NCBI GenBank assembly: GCA_947499725.1
Contig: CANMPK010000007.1
Span: forward strand, 1-64,000
Reading direction: 5' to 3'
Origin: an uncultured Paracoccaceae bacterium
Lineage (GTDB): Bacteria; Pseudomonadota; Alphaproteobacteria; Rhodobacterales; Rhodobacteraceae
DNA length: 64,000 nt
Both the position numbers and the translations under genes were made by a program. Below, piece after piece: positions 31,814 through 42,488 of this stretch (its first letter is position 1; each line of letters begins with the position of its first letter). The notes under the pieces were generated by a model. It made no database searches. It was not told the DNA's origin and saw nothing but the letters and a program-made list of their open reading frames with translations.

Positions 31814-32782
31814 CGTTTTGGAAAAGGCAAACTGCGTCACAGCCGTGATCGCCTGATCTGGCATCAAACGCATTTGATCCCGCCAAGGTTGGTTTGGGGC
31901 ATCAACCCATGCGTGAGGTTCCAACGCAATGCCAGCGCGGCGCCCAAGGTTTTGCCCATCTATCCCCGCCCTTGGATCTGAAAGAAATCCAGCATCATAG
32001 GCCTGCAAACCAGCTTCCGTGCTGCGCAGAGTCATTTCCACATGGCCTGCTGAAAGCCTCGCAATGTCACGCAGTGCGGTACGGGTGCTGGATAGGCAGA
32101 AATGATCATCCAAACCTTCAGGCACAGGGCAGGGCTGTCGCAAATCTTTTGCCCCCGATACTGCAACCGGCGCGCCCTTGGGCAGCCCTTGATTCAAAGG
32201 CAGCATATGTTCTGCGAAAATTGACAGCTGATGGTTGTCGATGGTCTGCCCACCATCCAAATTGAAATAGGAATGCGGCGCCAAAGCGCAAACCGTCGGC
32301 TGGTCTGCCCGCGCACTGAGGCGCAGAGACAAAGTGGACCCATCAATTTCATAACACGCCGTCAAATGCATCGGGCCGGGGAACCCCATGTGTCGATCTG
32401 CAAAGGTCAGGCTGAACAGCGCACAATTCTTTGATGCTTCGTCTAAGCGCCAGTTCAGATGCCCACAGCCCAAACGCCCCCCATGCAACGTATTGCCGTT
32501 TTCATTCTGATTCAAAGCATAACCCTGCCCAGAAATAGAGACAAACCCACCCGAAATACGGTTCGCCACGGGTCCAACAATCGCTCCAAGACAATGCGGG
32601 TTGCTTTGGTAATGCAACGGATCTTGCAATCCCAAGACCAATGAATGTCCAATACCCGCCATGCGCAAATCACGCAGGCTTGCGCCATAGGAAACAAGGC
32701 TCGCCCTTAGGCTATCAGAGCCAATCGAAACCTCATGAACATCCAATCCATCTTCTGCCTGACCAAGTTGAGAAACAGCCAT
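31811..32782 (-). CDS. galM: aldose 1-epimerase (galactose mutarotase)
   Basis: LGAIVGPVANRISGG, NGNTLHGGRLGCG, ALAPHSYFNLDG. Confidence 0.9.
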   Translation of the reverse strand: MAVSQLGQAEDGLDVHEVSIGSDSLRASLVSYGASLRDLRMAGIGHSLVLGLQDPLHYQSNPHCLGAIVGPVANRISGGFVSISGQGYALNQNENGNTLHGGRLGCGHLNWRLDEASKNCALFSLTFADRHMGFPGPMHLTACYEIDGSTLSLRLSARADQPTVCALAPHSYFNLDGGQTIDNHQLSIFAEHMLPLNQGLPKGAPVAVSGAKDLRQPCPVPEGLDDHFCLSSTRTALRDIARLSAGHVEMTLRSTEAGLQAYDAGFLSDPRAGIDGQNLGRRAGIALEPHAWVDAPNQPWRDQMRLMPDQAITAVTQFAFSKT

Positions 32783-32790
32783 ATCGCAGA

Positions 32791-34707
32791 CTATCGCGCA
32801 GATTTCTCACGGCGCAAGGCACCGGCAGCTGGTAACACGCCAACTTCAGTTCCAACCGGATGGGCTGAGTAGTTGAACCAAAACTCTTCTGTTGCGGTTT
32901 CGCGCAAACGCACACCCTCCGGCATGCTGCGCAAAGGCAGATCAACTCGGGCCGCCATGGTCTGGACCAAAGTATCAAACCCGTCTGCATCCATCCAAGC
33001 GCCGCAGTATACCTGCTTGCCTTCTGCCATCACCACAGGCGCACCTGATTGGGTTTGCATCAAAACCTCGGCAGTGCCTTCCAATTCTTCCAGATACAAA
33101 ATCGCATGGCCAGCCTTATCCAGCGCCACCGGCATATCGGGGCGCAAGGTTTCGAGCCGACTAACCGTGACATCCAACTGCGGCAAAGCAGGGGGCAAAG
33201 GCGTGGTCGGAATATTAAACTGCGCATCACGCGCCGCGCTGCGCGGGCCGTAAACCACATGCGCATCAATGTCTGCCAAGGCGGTTTTCAGATCATCCGC
33301 CATGTGCATCAAACCCGGCGCGAAGACCAATTGATAACCATTAAAGTCACGGGTTTCAGGCCGCACAAAGTCAATCGACACACCATTACGACGCAGGGCA
33401 CGATACAGATCAAACACCAACCCAAAATAGCTGAGCCCTTGCCCCTGTGGCTGTGTTGCCCAAGCCCAATCCGCATCGTAATCAAACACAATCGCAACCG
33501 GTGCTTGATATGGCTGAACTTCAGGCGCCTTCGCAATCTCGGCCGCCACTTCGCGGGCTTCCACAATAGCGCGCGCTTCAACCCCATCTGGGCGCAACAT
33601 GCCCGCATGCAACTGCTCTTGGGCAAAGGGCGCTTGCCGCCAGCGGAAATAACACACGGCTTCCGCACCATGCGCAAAGGCTTCCAGTGACCAAAGACGC
33701 ACCATCCCATCTAGCGGGCTCGGGTTATACGGTGCCCAATTCACGGGGCCGGGTTGTTGTTCCATCACCCACCAACGGCCCTTACCCACGGCGCGATACA
33801 GATCATGGTGAAGCGCCTGAAAATCCGGATCGCCTTGGCGCGCATAAGCACGCTGCGTTTCAACATCCGCCCCAACGCGATCTTCCAAAAAACCAAGCGG
33901 ATAGCTATCCCATGTGGCGATCTCTAGATCATCGCCCACTTTGAAATGATCAAAGTCCGTAATGCGCCCCATGTAATTGTGCGACACAGGCGCAGAAGAA
34001 TGGGCGCGAATAATCTCAACCTGCGCGCGGTTGAACGCCACGACTTGATCAGACGAAAACCGCCGAAAAGCCTGCACATGGGCTGGATTAGGCTCTGTTA
34101 CGGTCAAATTCGGCAACGCAATATCCTCAAACGCGCGATACTCCATCGACCAGAACACATTGCCCCAAGCCGCGTTCAGCGCATCAATGTCGCCCACGAA
34201 CTGAGCCTTTAGCCAGATTTGAAACGCAGTCTTCGCCGCCGCGGAATAGCTGATGACCGTATCATGGCAGCCATATTCATTATCGGTCTGCCAAGCAGCC
34301 ACATAGGAGTTCTGTCCATAGCGTTCTGCAAAAATACGCGTGATGCGTTTGCTTTCCTCAAGATAACCCTTATGGCTAAAACAATAGTGCCGACGCGATC
34401 CAAAACCGCGCACGCGCCCTTCTACATCCACCGCAAACATATCCGGATGACGGTCCGCCATCCAACGCGGCGGCGTGGCGGTCGGCATACCAAGCACGAC
34501 CTTAAGCCCAGCCTGCCCCAAAACCTCAATCGCGCGATCCAACCAGTCGAAGCGTAGATCATCAGGCGTCGGCTCTAGGCGCGACCAAGCAAATTCACCG
34601 ATCCGCACCCAAGTCAGCCCCGCTTCTTTCATGCGGCGCGCGTCATCCGCCCAGATCTCTTCGGGCCAGTGTTCTGGGTAATAGCAAGTGCCAAGTGTGC
34701 GCTGCAT
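32791..34707 (-). CDS. GH42 beta-galactosidase
   Basis: GTCYYPEHWPEEIWADDARRMKEAGLTWVRIGEFAWSRLEP; AAWQTDNEYGCHDT. Confidence 0.94.
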   Translation of the reverse strand: MQRTLGTCYYPEHWPEEIWADDARRMKEAGLTWVRIGEFAWSRLEPTPDDLRFDWLDRAIEVLGQAGLKVVLGMPTATPPRWMADRHPDMFAVDVEGRVRGFGSRRHYCFSHKGYLEESKRITRIFAERYGQNSYVAAWQTDNEYGCHDTVISYSAAAKTAFQIWLKAQFVGDIDALNAAWGNVFWSMEYRAFEDIALPNLTVTEPNPAHVQAFRRFSSDQVVAFNRAQVEIIRAHSSAPVSHNYMGRITDFDHFKVGDDLEIATWDSYPLGFLEDRVGADVETQRAYARQGDPDFQALHHDLYRAVGKGRWWVMEQQPGPVNWAPYNPSPLDGMVRLWSLEAFAHGAEAVCYFRWRQAPFAQEQLHAGMLRPDGVEARAIVEAREVAAEIAKAPEVQPYQAPVAIVFDYDADWAWATQPQGQGLSYFGLVFDLYRALRRNGVSIDFVRPETRDFNGYQLVFAPGLMHMADDLKTALADIDAHVVYGPRSAARDAQFNIPTTPLPPALPQLDVTVSRLETLRPDMPVALDKAGHAILYLEELEGTAEVLMQTQSGAPVVMAEGKQVYCGAWMDADGFDTLVQTMAARVDLPLRSMPEGVRLRETATEEFWFNYSAHPVGTEVGVLPAAGALRREKSAR

Positions 34708-34722
34708 GTCTTCCTCGATGTC

Positions 34723-35565
34723 TTAAAGCTGAACCTGATGTTCCGCTTGACCGGTTACTTTCATTTTCATGGCAAAGGTCTGACCAGCCGGTGCTGGCAA
34801 ATCCCCAACAGCAGCCGTGGTGACATAAAGCTGATCCAAATCCGCCCCACCAAACGCCGGACAAGAGGCCTGCGGCGTCGGCACATCAACCTGCGTCATC
34901 AAACATCCATCTGGCCCATAACACGCCACCCGCGCCGCGCCCCATTGCGCGTTCCACAGATTGCCATCCGCATCCACAACCGCGCCATCTGCGCCAAATT
35001 CTTCACCAGACACATCGACAAAAACATCCGCCGTACCAATCGGCCAACCGGTATCTGCATCAAGCGGCTGACGCATGATTTTGCCTTCAGCCGTATCGGT
35101 GAAATAAGCGCAAGATTGATCTGGCGCAAAACAGATCGCGTTGGTGATGGTCACATCAGCCACCAAAACCCGCAGTTCACCTTTGTAAAAACGATAGATC
35201 GCGCCTGCACCGTCCTCGGCATTCACACCCATGGTGCCAATCCAGAACCCACCCCATGGATCAGCGCGCCCATCATTGGAACGCGTGACGAGGTTGTCAG
35301 CCTCTAACGCAATCACATGGGTTTTCGCGCCAGTCTGAAGATTAAATTCCCAAAGCGCCGAAGCAGACGCCACCAAAAGGCGCGCCTCATCAATCCAGCC
35401 AGCGGCAGAGACATATTCGTCAAATTGCCAAAACCGTTCTTGGCCGTTCTCAAGTGTGTAAAGCCGCTTACCCAGAATATCGAACCAGAAGAATTGGTTC
35501 AGCTTCGGATGCCAAAACGCACCCTCCCCAAGGGCGCAGGCCGTCGTGCTGATTGCTTGCATCAT
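34723..35565 (-). CDS. SMP-30/gluconolactonase family protein
   Basis: LGEGAFWHPKLNQFFWFDI, TRSNDGRADPWGGFWIGTMG. Confidence 0.9.
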   Translation of the reverse strand: MMQAISTTACALGEGAFWHPKLNQFFWFDILGKRLYTLENGQERFWQFDEYVSAAGWIDEARLLVASASALWEFNLQTGAKTHVIALEADNLVTRSNDGRADPWGGFWIGTMGVNAEDGAGAIYRFYKGELRVLVADVTITNAICFAPDQSCAYFTDTAEGKIMRQPLDADTGWPIGTADVFVDVSGEEFGADGAVVDADGNLWNAQWGAARVACYGPDGCLMTQVDVPTPQASCPAFGGADLDQLYVTTAAVGDLPAPAGQTFAMKMKVTGQAEHQVQL

Positions 35566-36170
35566 GCAGAAAAACTCTCGTCGTAAGCCGCGACCATATC
35601 CGCCGCCCGTTGCGCAACATCACGCAAATCACGACCCGGCTTGTAAAGGTTTGACCCAATCCCAAACCCGGTGATCCCAACCGCCTGCCAATCTGCGAAA
35701 TTCGCAGGGCCCACGCCCCCCACCGCATAGGTTTTCACGCCATCCGGCAGAACCGCAGACAAAGCCGCGAACCCATCTGTTCCGAGCTTAAAGGCCGGAA
35801 AAAATTTCAAGCCATCTGCGCCGTTGCGCAACGCTGTAAAGGCCTCGGTCGGCGAATAGACCCCCGGATAAGACAACATGTCATGGGCCTTCGTCGCTTG
35901 AATGACCTCTGGATTGGTGTCTGGGGAAACTACCATGTGCGCGCCAATATCCGACAGGCGCGCCACATCATCAGGGGTCAAAACCGTACCAGCACCAATC
36001 AACGCATCCTTACCTGCCATTAAAACCATCTGCGCGATGCTCTCAAAAGGTTTGGGCGAATTCAGCGGCACCTCGATTTTGCTGATCCCAGCGGTGATCA
36101 ACGCCTCACAAATTGGCGCGGCTTCGTCAGGAGTGATGCCACGCAGAATGGCAATAATTTCACGAGTCAT
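35562..36170 (-). CDS. dgoA: 2-dehydro-3-deoxy-6-phosphogalactonate aldolase
   Basis: IIAILRGITPDEAAPICEALITAGISKIEVPLNSP; KDPG aldolase fold; next to dgoK. Confidence 0.93.
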   Translation of the reverse strand: MTREIIAILRGITPDEAAPICEALITAGISKIEVPLNSPKPFESIAQMVLMAGKDALIGAGTVLTPDDVARLSDIGAHMVVSPDTNPEVIQATKAHDMLSYPGVYSPTEAFTALRNGADGLKFFPAFKLGTDGFAALSAVLPDGVKTYAVGGVGPANFADWQAVGITGFGIGSNLYKPGRDLRDVAQRAADMVAAYDESFSA

Positions 36171-37092
36171 GATGGGCTTTCAGCAGTTGCGCCTGCGCCT
36201 TGCGCAGACCGTTCAATGTTGTTTCTTCGGAATCCAAAATCTGCGGAGCAACGTTCTGTGCGCGCAAAGCAGCAGCATAGGCTTGTGACAGACCATCCTC
36301 GCCCACCAACACCACATCTTTGCCCTGCCAATACGCACGCGCAGCCGACAGTTCCGCACCGAGCAAAAGCCCCGAAAGGGTCGCCCGTGCGGTTTCGCCC
36401 GTCAGGCCCGACAGCAAAGATTGCGCCCGCAGTGAAAATAGCGACGACATCAGCCTATCGGGATCATTTGCTCCTTGCGTGCAGGCCGCCTCAAATGCCT
36501 CTGCAGACCATCCGTCCGCCGCGATGGAATGGCGCAACACGCTGTGCTGACCAATCACCGAGAAAAGCTCACCGCTCATAAAGGTCACAAAGCGCGCGAC
36601 AATTCCGTTTTCGATCAACGCCCATTTCGTATGGGTGCCGGGCAAGCAAATCACTCCGCTAAAATCAGGGTTCTGCGACAACACCCCAGCGATTTGTGTC
36701 TCTTCCCCACGCATCACATCATCTGGGGCGATCTGTTTGATCCCCGGTAGAATATGCACGTTCAACCGCGTATCATCTGTGGGCACATGTACCGCCTGAT
36801 CCAGCATCGGCGGCGGGCAGGGGGCCGGCGCATAAGGCGCTTCACGCCACCCTTGGCGCGACCCCGCCATGCCACATATAATCACATCAATTGCACTGGC
36901 CGCAGGCAAGTAAGGCCGTGCAACATCCAGCAAAATAGGCTCGTAGTCCGGCGACGCAATCTGCCCCATTCCTTTATCAAGGCAATGGCGCGCCAACACC
37001 TCGCCACAGGCTGACATATGCCAAAGACGCATTTGGGTGGTGCCCCAATCAATGGCGATCCAAGCGCCGGTATCTGCGCTTGCTCTGCTCAT
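36160..37092 (-). CDS. dgoK: 2-dehydro-3-deoxygalactonokinase
   Basis: WIAIDWGTTQMRLWHMS; ICLPGTHTKWALIENG. Confidence 0.92.
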   Translation of the reverse strand: MSRASADTGAWIAIDWGTTQMRLWHMSACGEVLARHCLDKGMGQIASPDYEPILLDVARPYLPAASAIDVIICGMAGSRQGWREAPYAPAPCPPPMLDQAVHVPTDDTRLNVHILPGIKQIAPDDVMRGEETQIAGVLSQNPDFSGVICLPGTHTKWALIENGIVARFVTFMSGELFSVIGQHSVLRHSIAADGWSAEAFEAACTQGANDPDRLMSSLFSLRAQSLLSGLTGETARATLSGLLLGAELSAARAYWQGKDVVLVGEDGLSQAYAAALRAQNVAPQILDSEETTLNGLRKAQAQLLKAHHDS

Positions 37093-37853
37093 CCTGTCAC
37101 AACCACGCCACCGTCAACGACCATGGCTTGCCCTGTCATCATCTTGCTGGCGTCAGACGCCAAAAACAGCGTCGGCCCAACGATATCGTCTGGCGCTAAG
37201 GTATCCTTCAAACATTGGCGCGACAGATGATCCTCTAGCGCTTCGGGCGTCACCCAAAGCTCTTTTTGCTTCTCTGTAAGCACCCATCCCGGCGCGATCG
37301 CATTAACGCGGATCTTGTCCGCCCCAAATTCACGCGCCAAAGAACGGGTCATACCGTTGATACCGGAATTGGCCGTAGTATAGGCCGGATACCCTGCATT
37401 CCCCATCATGTAGGAAATCGACGTAAAGTTAATGATTGCGCCACCGCCGACTTCCTTCATGCCCTCAATCGCCTTTTGGCAGGCAAAGAAATAGGCCTTC
37501 AGGTTGATCGATTGCGACCAATCCCAGAACTTTTCGTCGACCTCTAAGGTCTCATGGCGCTTGTCATTGGCCGCATTGTTCACCAAAGCAGTAATCGGCC
37601 CATGCGCATCTGCCACTTGATCCATCGCTGCCTTCAAGGCCGTTACATCCGTGATGTCGCACTGAATAAACAGCGGACGCTGCCCGTGCTTTTGCGCCAT
37701 CTCATCACAAAACGCCGAGGCATCAGAACGCCCCACAAAGGCCACCTTAGCTCCTTGCGTCAAAAACCCCTCGGTCAAGAACGCCCCAATGCCAGAGCCA
37801 CCGCCGGTGATGAAAACAGACTTGCCTTTTAAGTCAGGAAAATTGGGCTGCAT
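37089..37853 (-). CDS. SDR-family oxidoreductase, likely galactose 1-dehydrogenase
   Basis: VFITGGGSGIGAFLTEGF; YPAYTTANSGINGMTRSLAREFG; operon context. Confidence 0.85.
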   Translation of the reverse strand: MQPNFPDLKGKSVFITGGGSGIGAFLTEGFLTQGAKVAFVGRSDASAFCDEMAQKHGQRPLFIQCDITDVTALKAAMDQVADAHGPITALVNNAANDKRHETLEVDEKFWDWSQSINLKAYFFACQKAIEGMKEVGGGAIINFTSISYMMGNAGYPAYTTANSGINGMTRSLAREFGADKIRVNAIAPGWVLTEKQKELWVTPEALEDHLSRQCLKDTLAPDDIVGPTLFLASDASKMMTGQAMVVDGGVVVTG

Positions 37854-39562
37854 CAGTGGCTCTCCCGCGTCACAGGGCGGGTGTCTTTGCCCACCAGAAA
37901 ATCCAAATCCGCGCCTTGATCAGCTTGCAGAACCGTATCGACATACAGCTTGGCATAGCCCCGCGTGTAATGCGGCTCTGGCGCAACCCAAGCCGCGCGG
38001 CGTTTCTCAAGCTCGGCCTCATCGACCTGCAACTCAAGAATACCATTGGCCGCGGAAACCTTGATCCGATCACCCGTCTGCACCAAAGCAATCGGCCCAC
38101 CTGCTGTGGCCTCTGGCGCCACATGCAAAATCACCGTGCCAAAAGCCGTGCCAGACATGCGCGCATCCGACACACGCACAATATCGCGTACGCCTTTCTT
38201 CACCAGCTTCGCCGGCACCGGCATATCGCCCACCTCTGGCATGCCCGGATAACCCTTTGGCCCGCAGTTTTTCAAAACCAGAATGGTGTTCTCATCCACT
38301 GGCAGGTCTTCGCGATCAATATTGGCCTTTAGCTCTTCAATCGTCTCGAACACATAGGCCTCGCCCTCATGTTCTAACAAATGATCCGAGGCTGCCGACG
38401 GCTTCACAATCGCCCCACGCGGGGCCAGATTACCACGCAGCACACGCAGGCCCGCCGCAGGTTTGCGCGGTTCGTCATAGGCGAAAATCACATCACGATT
38501 ATAGCATTCCGCCTCTTCGTAATAATGCGCGATATCCTTGCCCATCACAGTCTGCGCATCGCGCAGCTTATGGGCAATTTCCTTCAGCACAACTGGCACA
38601 CCGCCCGCATAACAGAAATCTTCCATCAGATATTTGCCCGATGGCATGCAATTCACCAGCAAAGGAATTTCGCCGCCAATCTCAAAATCCTCAAGCGTGA
38701 GATCAATGCCAACGCGGCCCGCCAAAGCCAGCAAATGCATCACCGCATTGGTCGACCCACCAAGCGCCGCATTCGCCAAGATCGCATTTTCAAAACTCGC
38801 TTTGGTCAGCACATCTGACAGTTTCAGATCTTCTTCCACCATCTCAACAATGCGCTTGCCCGTCATATGCGCCAAAGCCATCCGGCGCGCATCCACAGCC
38901 GGCAAAGACCCGTTCATCGGCAGGCTCAGCCCCATCGCTTCAGACAAAGACGACATGGTCGAGGCCGTGCCCATCGTCATGCAAACGCCTTTGGAACGCG
39001 ACATGCCAGATTCCGTAGCCATGAAATCCTTCAGCGTCATATCGCCCGCTTTCACATCCATGGCGAACTTGCGCACATCCGTTCCAGAGCCCAGATCGCG
39101 CCCTTTCCATTTGCCGTTCAGCATCGGCCCAGAGGACACAACGATCGTCGGCAAATCCACAGACGCCGCCCCCATCAACTGGCCCGGCGTGGTCTTGTCA
39201 CAGCCCCCCAACAAAACGACGCCATCCATACCGTTGGCGCGAATGGATTCTTCCACATCCATCGCCAGCAAATTACGAAACAGCATGGCCGTTGGCTTCA
39301 TCTGGGTTTCCCCAAGGCTCATCGCTGGGAACTCCACCGGAAAGCCACCAGCCTCCCAAACACCGCGTTTCACCCCTTCGGCCAACTCGCGCAGGCCCGA
39401 ATTACAGGGGGTCAGTTCAGACCATGTATTGCAGATGCCAATCACCGGACGGCCATCAAACGCATGATCTGGAAAGCCTTGGTTCTTCATCCAAGAGCGA
39501 CGGATAAACCCGTCTTTATCGAGCATCCCGTACCAATTTCGGTTGCGCCGTTCTTTGCTCAT
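37853..39562 (-). CDS. IlvD/Edd-family sugar-acid dehydratase (likely galactonate/arabonate dehydratase)
   Basis: VIGICNTWSELTPCNSGLRELAEGVKRGVWEAGG, GGCDKTTPGQLMGAAS; operon context. Confidence 0.88.
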   Translation of the reverse strand: MSKERRNRNWYGMLDKDGFIRRSWMKNQGFPDHAFDGRPVIGICNTWSELTPCNSGLRELAEGVKRGVWEAGGFPVEFPAMSLGETQMKPTAMLFRNLLAMDVEESIRANGMDGVVLLGGCDKTTPGQLMGAASVDLPTIVVSSGPMLNGKWKGRDLGSGTDVRKFAMDVKAGDMTLKDFMATESGMSRSKGVCMTMGTASTMSSLSEAMGLSLPMNGSLPAVDARRMALAHMTGKRIVEMVEEDLKLSDVLTKASFENAILANAALGGSTNAVMHLLALAGRVGIDLTLEDFEIGGEIPLLVNCMPSGKYLMEDFCYAGGVPVVLKEIAHKLRDAQTVMGKDIAHYYEEAECYNRDVIFAYDEPRKPAAGLRVLRGNLAPRGAIVKPSAASDHLLEHEGEAYVFETIEELKANIDREDLPVDENTILVLKNCGPKGYPGMPEVGDMPVPAKLVKKGVRDIVRVSDARMSGTAFGTVILHVAPEATAGGPIALVQTGDRIKVSAANGILELQVDEAELEKRRAAWVAPEPHYTRGYAKLYVDTVLQADQGADLDFLVGKDTRPVTRESH

Positions 39563-41643
39563 CGTCTTTGTCCTTTGATCACCCACATCCGGTCAGGGAA
39601 GCTCCACGGCAAGGTTAACCCCTGCTGCATCAAAAAGGCACCGCTGGCCCGCAGTGGGTGAGTCTTTAGTAATGGATTGCCCCGCGACAGGTGGTGCGCC
39701 GCATCGCGATTGATCAGTGAAATGTCATAAAACGCCTCTGGGTCGAGCCCAGTCAGCCGCAAAGGACGCGGCGCGATCTGATCAGACACGCCAGCCTTCG
39801 CGGCGAACACCACAAACTGCTCGCCAGACTGGCATAGCTGTTGTTCCGCGATCACGGCAGGGACCGCGCTATCAAGACGCAGGATATCAGCCTTTTGCAT
39901 CCAGCGACGATTGTCCTTCCACCATTTCGTGACCATCGTCAGCTCTATGGTTTCTTCGTCCGTTAATTCGCGCGGGTCCATCTCAAACCCCAGATGGCGC
40001 TGCGCGGCCACCCATGCGCGAAAACTCATGTCGTAAACCCGACCAGAGGTATGACAATGCCGCGGCCCAACATGACTGCCGGTCACCGCGCTCGGCAGAA
40101 ACAGAGCCGCATTGTGTTGGATTTTCAACCGCTCATGCGCATCGTTTGAATCCGAAAGCCAAACCCGTTGTGTGCGCTGCATGATGCCAAAATCAATGCG
40201 TCCGCCGCCAGAGGCGCAGCTTTCAATTTCCGTCATCGGAAACTCCGCCCGCAAGCGATCCAGCAAAGCATAGGTGCCATAGGCCTGCGCCGCATTTGGC
40301 GTGGGCAGCACGCGGTTATGATCCCACTTCACATAGTCCACGTCATAGGCGCTCAGCACATCTGCGATCTTGGTGAACAAATAGTCCTGCACCTCAGGCA
40401 GCGCCATATTCAGCACCAACTGCTGACGCCCGCGAATTTGATCCGCCGCACCCAAAACCCAATCAGGATGGTCGCGGAACAAATCGGAGTCTTCATTCAC
40501 CATCTCCGGCTCAAACCAAATCCCAAATCGCATGCCCTCGGCATGGATGTGATCGATCAACGGGCCTAAGCCCTCAGGATATTTGCGCGCATCAATCCAC
40601 CAATCGCCAAGCGAGGTCGTGTCATCATCGCGGCGCCCAAACCAACCATCATCTAGCACAAAACGCTCTGCGCCCAAAGCCGCGGCACGGGTTGCGATGT
40701 CTTTGAGTTCAGGCAAGGAATGATCGAAGTAAACCGCCTCCCAGCAATTGTAATGCACAGGGCGGTCGCGTGTGGCATCTGGCCAATCGACAACCTCATC
40801 GCGCAAATGGCGCTGAAACGCTGTTGCGCATCCGTTCAAGCCAGCATCGCTATAGGTCGCATACAGCGTCGCCGTTTCAAAAGACGTGCCTGCTTCAAGC
40901 TCTGTCTGCGGCGCATGGCCAAACTGGATGTGCCGACGACCATCCGCCAGCTCTTCAGCCACCATCCCATGGCCACCGGACCAGCCATAGTGAAAGGCCA
41001 CAGCCTCGCCGCTGGTGTTATTCGCGCCGCGCGCAGGCACAATCAGGCCGGGGAAATGCTCATGCCCGGTGCGCCCCGTACGATTGTTGCGCACCCGCGC
41101 CCCAGCCGACCAAGGCGTCGTAACAGTTTGAAACTCACCGCACCAGCGCCCCGTGAAATCGATCATCTCATCCGCCCATTGCGGGGCAGGGAAGACCGGC
41201 GCCGCCAGCCAATCCAGCCACACAGACTGCGCCGCCTCAAGCCGCACTTTACAGGCAATCATCTGCGTCTGCACATGCATTTGAAAATCGGCGGTATACC
41301 TTAGCCCAAGCGCCTTGTCCTGAAAGACAAGTGTCAGCCCATTTTCACGATCCTGAGCCGCATCAAACTGAAAGTCAGGCAGCAACAGGGCGCCCTGCGC
41401 ATCCCGCAGGCTCAGCCCAGCATGACCGGGAAAACTGCGCGAAGCCTCGGGGCAAATCGACAGGGGCGGATTGTCATCCAGCATCCCGCCGGTCACATCC
41501 AAACGCGTGGCTGCAAACAATGCCTGCACGTCTTCGCCTGCTGGCAAAGACGCCCCCCAGTAAATCACCTCTGGCAAGCGCGCGTCTTGCATCCCCAACA
41601 CAAGGGTCTGCCGTTCGCTGTCCAAACGCCAGCATTGGATCAT
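39559..41643 (-). CDS. GH36 alpha-galactosidase
   Basis: RFVLDDGWFGRRDDDTTSLGDW, GIWFEPEMVNEDSDLFRDHPDWVL, DYVKWDHNR. Confidence 0.94.
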   Translation of the reverse strand: MIQCWRLDSERQTLVLGMQDARLPEVIYWGASLPAGEDVQALFAATRLDVTGGMLDDNPPLSICPEASRSFPGHAGLSLRDAQGALLLPDFQFDAAQDRENGLTLVFQDKALGLRYTADFQMHVQTQMIACKVRLEAAQSVWLDWLAAPVFPAPQWADEMIDFTGRWCGEFQTVTTPWSAGARVRNNRTGRTGHEHFPGLIVPARGANNTSGEAVAFHYGWSGGHGMVAEELADGRRHIQFGHAPQTELEAGTSFETATLYATYSDAGLNGCATAFQRHLRDEVVDWPDATRDRPVHYNCWEAVYFDHSLPELKDIATRAAALGAERFVLDDGWFGRRDDDTTSLGDWWIDARKYPEGLGPLIDHIHAEGMRFGIWFEPEMVNEDSDLFRDHPDWVLGAADQIRGRQQLVLNMALPEVQDYLFTKIADVLSAYDVDYVKWDHNRVLPTPNAAQAYGTYALLDRLRAEFPMTEIESCASGGGRIDFGIMQRTQRVWLSDSNDAHERLKIQHNAALFLPSAVTGSHVGPRHCHTSGRVYDMSFRAWVAAQRHLGFEMDPRELTDEETIELTMVTKWWKDNRRWMQKADILRLDSAVPAVIAEQQLCQSGEQFVVFAAKAGVSDQIAPRPLRLTGLDPEAFYDISLINRDAAHHLSRGNPLLKTHPLRASGAFLMQQGLTLPWSFPDRMWVIKGQRR

Positions 41644-42488
41644 TTCACGGCCCCCAAGGTCAGACCCGCGATAAAGTGTTTTTGCATCAAAAAGAACATC
41701 GCCACAGGAGGCAAAGCCGCCACAATCGAACCTGCGCTCATCAAATGATACGCCGCACGATACTGCGCGTTAAAGCTGGTAATCCCCGCTGTCACAGGCT
41801 GGCTTTCCGCCCCCTGCGTCAGCACAACGGCCCAGAAGAAATCATTCCAAATGAAGGTGAACACCAGCACAGCCATCGCCGCCAAGGCAGGCTTCATCAA
41901 TGGCAGCACCACATACCAGAAGATCCGCCATTCCGCGACGCCTTCCACCCGTGCCACCTCGATCAAATCAAAGGGCAGGGCGCGGATAAAGTTGCGCATG
42001 AACAGCGTACAGAACCCCGTCTGAAAGGCGATGTGAAACAGCACCAAACCGGTCTTGGTGTTATACAGCCCCATGTCCAACGTCAGATCGCGCACAGGCA
42101 CCATCAAGATTTGAAACGGCACAAAGTTGCCCGCCACAAACATGAAGAACACCCACAGGTTAGAGCGGAATTTATACACCCCAAGTGCAAAGCCTGTCAT
42201 CGAACTGAGCACCACACAGCCAATCACAGTGGGCACCGTGATCATGACCGAGTTCATCAGATAGCGCGGCATATCAGAGGCAAAGAACACCTTGCCGTAG
42301 TTTTCCACAAAGTTGAACGAAGACGGCATGCCCCAATAGTTGCCCGCCGTAAAATCCGCCGCCGGCTTAACCGAGAACACCGCCACGGCAATCAGCGGCA
42401 ACAGCCATAGGATCAACGCCGCAGGCAGCATGGCCTTGTAAGTCATCTGCCCCGCAGGAGAGGCTTTTTGAATAGGTGCCGGAAACAT
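41640..42488 (-). CDS. carbohydrate ABC transporter permease (MalG/UgpE family)
   Basis: EAA-loop region EVARVEGVAEWRIFWYVVLPLMKPAL. Confidence 0.92.
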   Translation of the reverse strand: MFPAPIQKASPAGQMTYKAMLPAALILWLLPLIAVAVFSVKPAADFTAGNYWGMPSSFNFVENYGKVFFASDMPRYLMNSVMITVPTVIGCVVLSSMTGFALGVYKFRSNLWVFFMFVAGNFVPFQILMVPVRDLTLDMGLYNTKTGLVLFHIAFQTGFCTLFMRNFIRALPFDLIEVARVEGVAEWRIFWYVVLPLMKPALAAMAVLVFTFIWNDFFWAVVLTQGAESQPVTAGITSFNAQYRAAYHLMSAGSIVAALPPVAMFFLMQKHFIAGLTLGAVK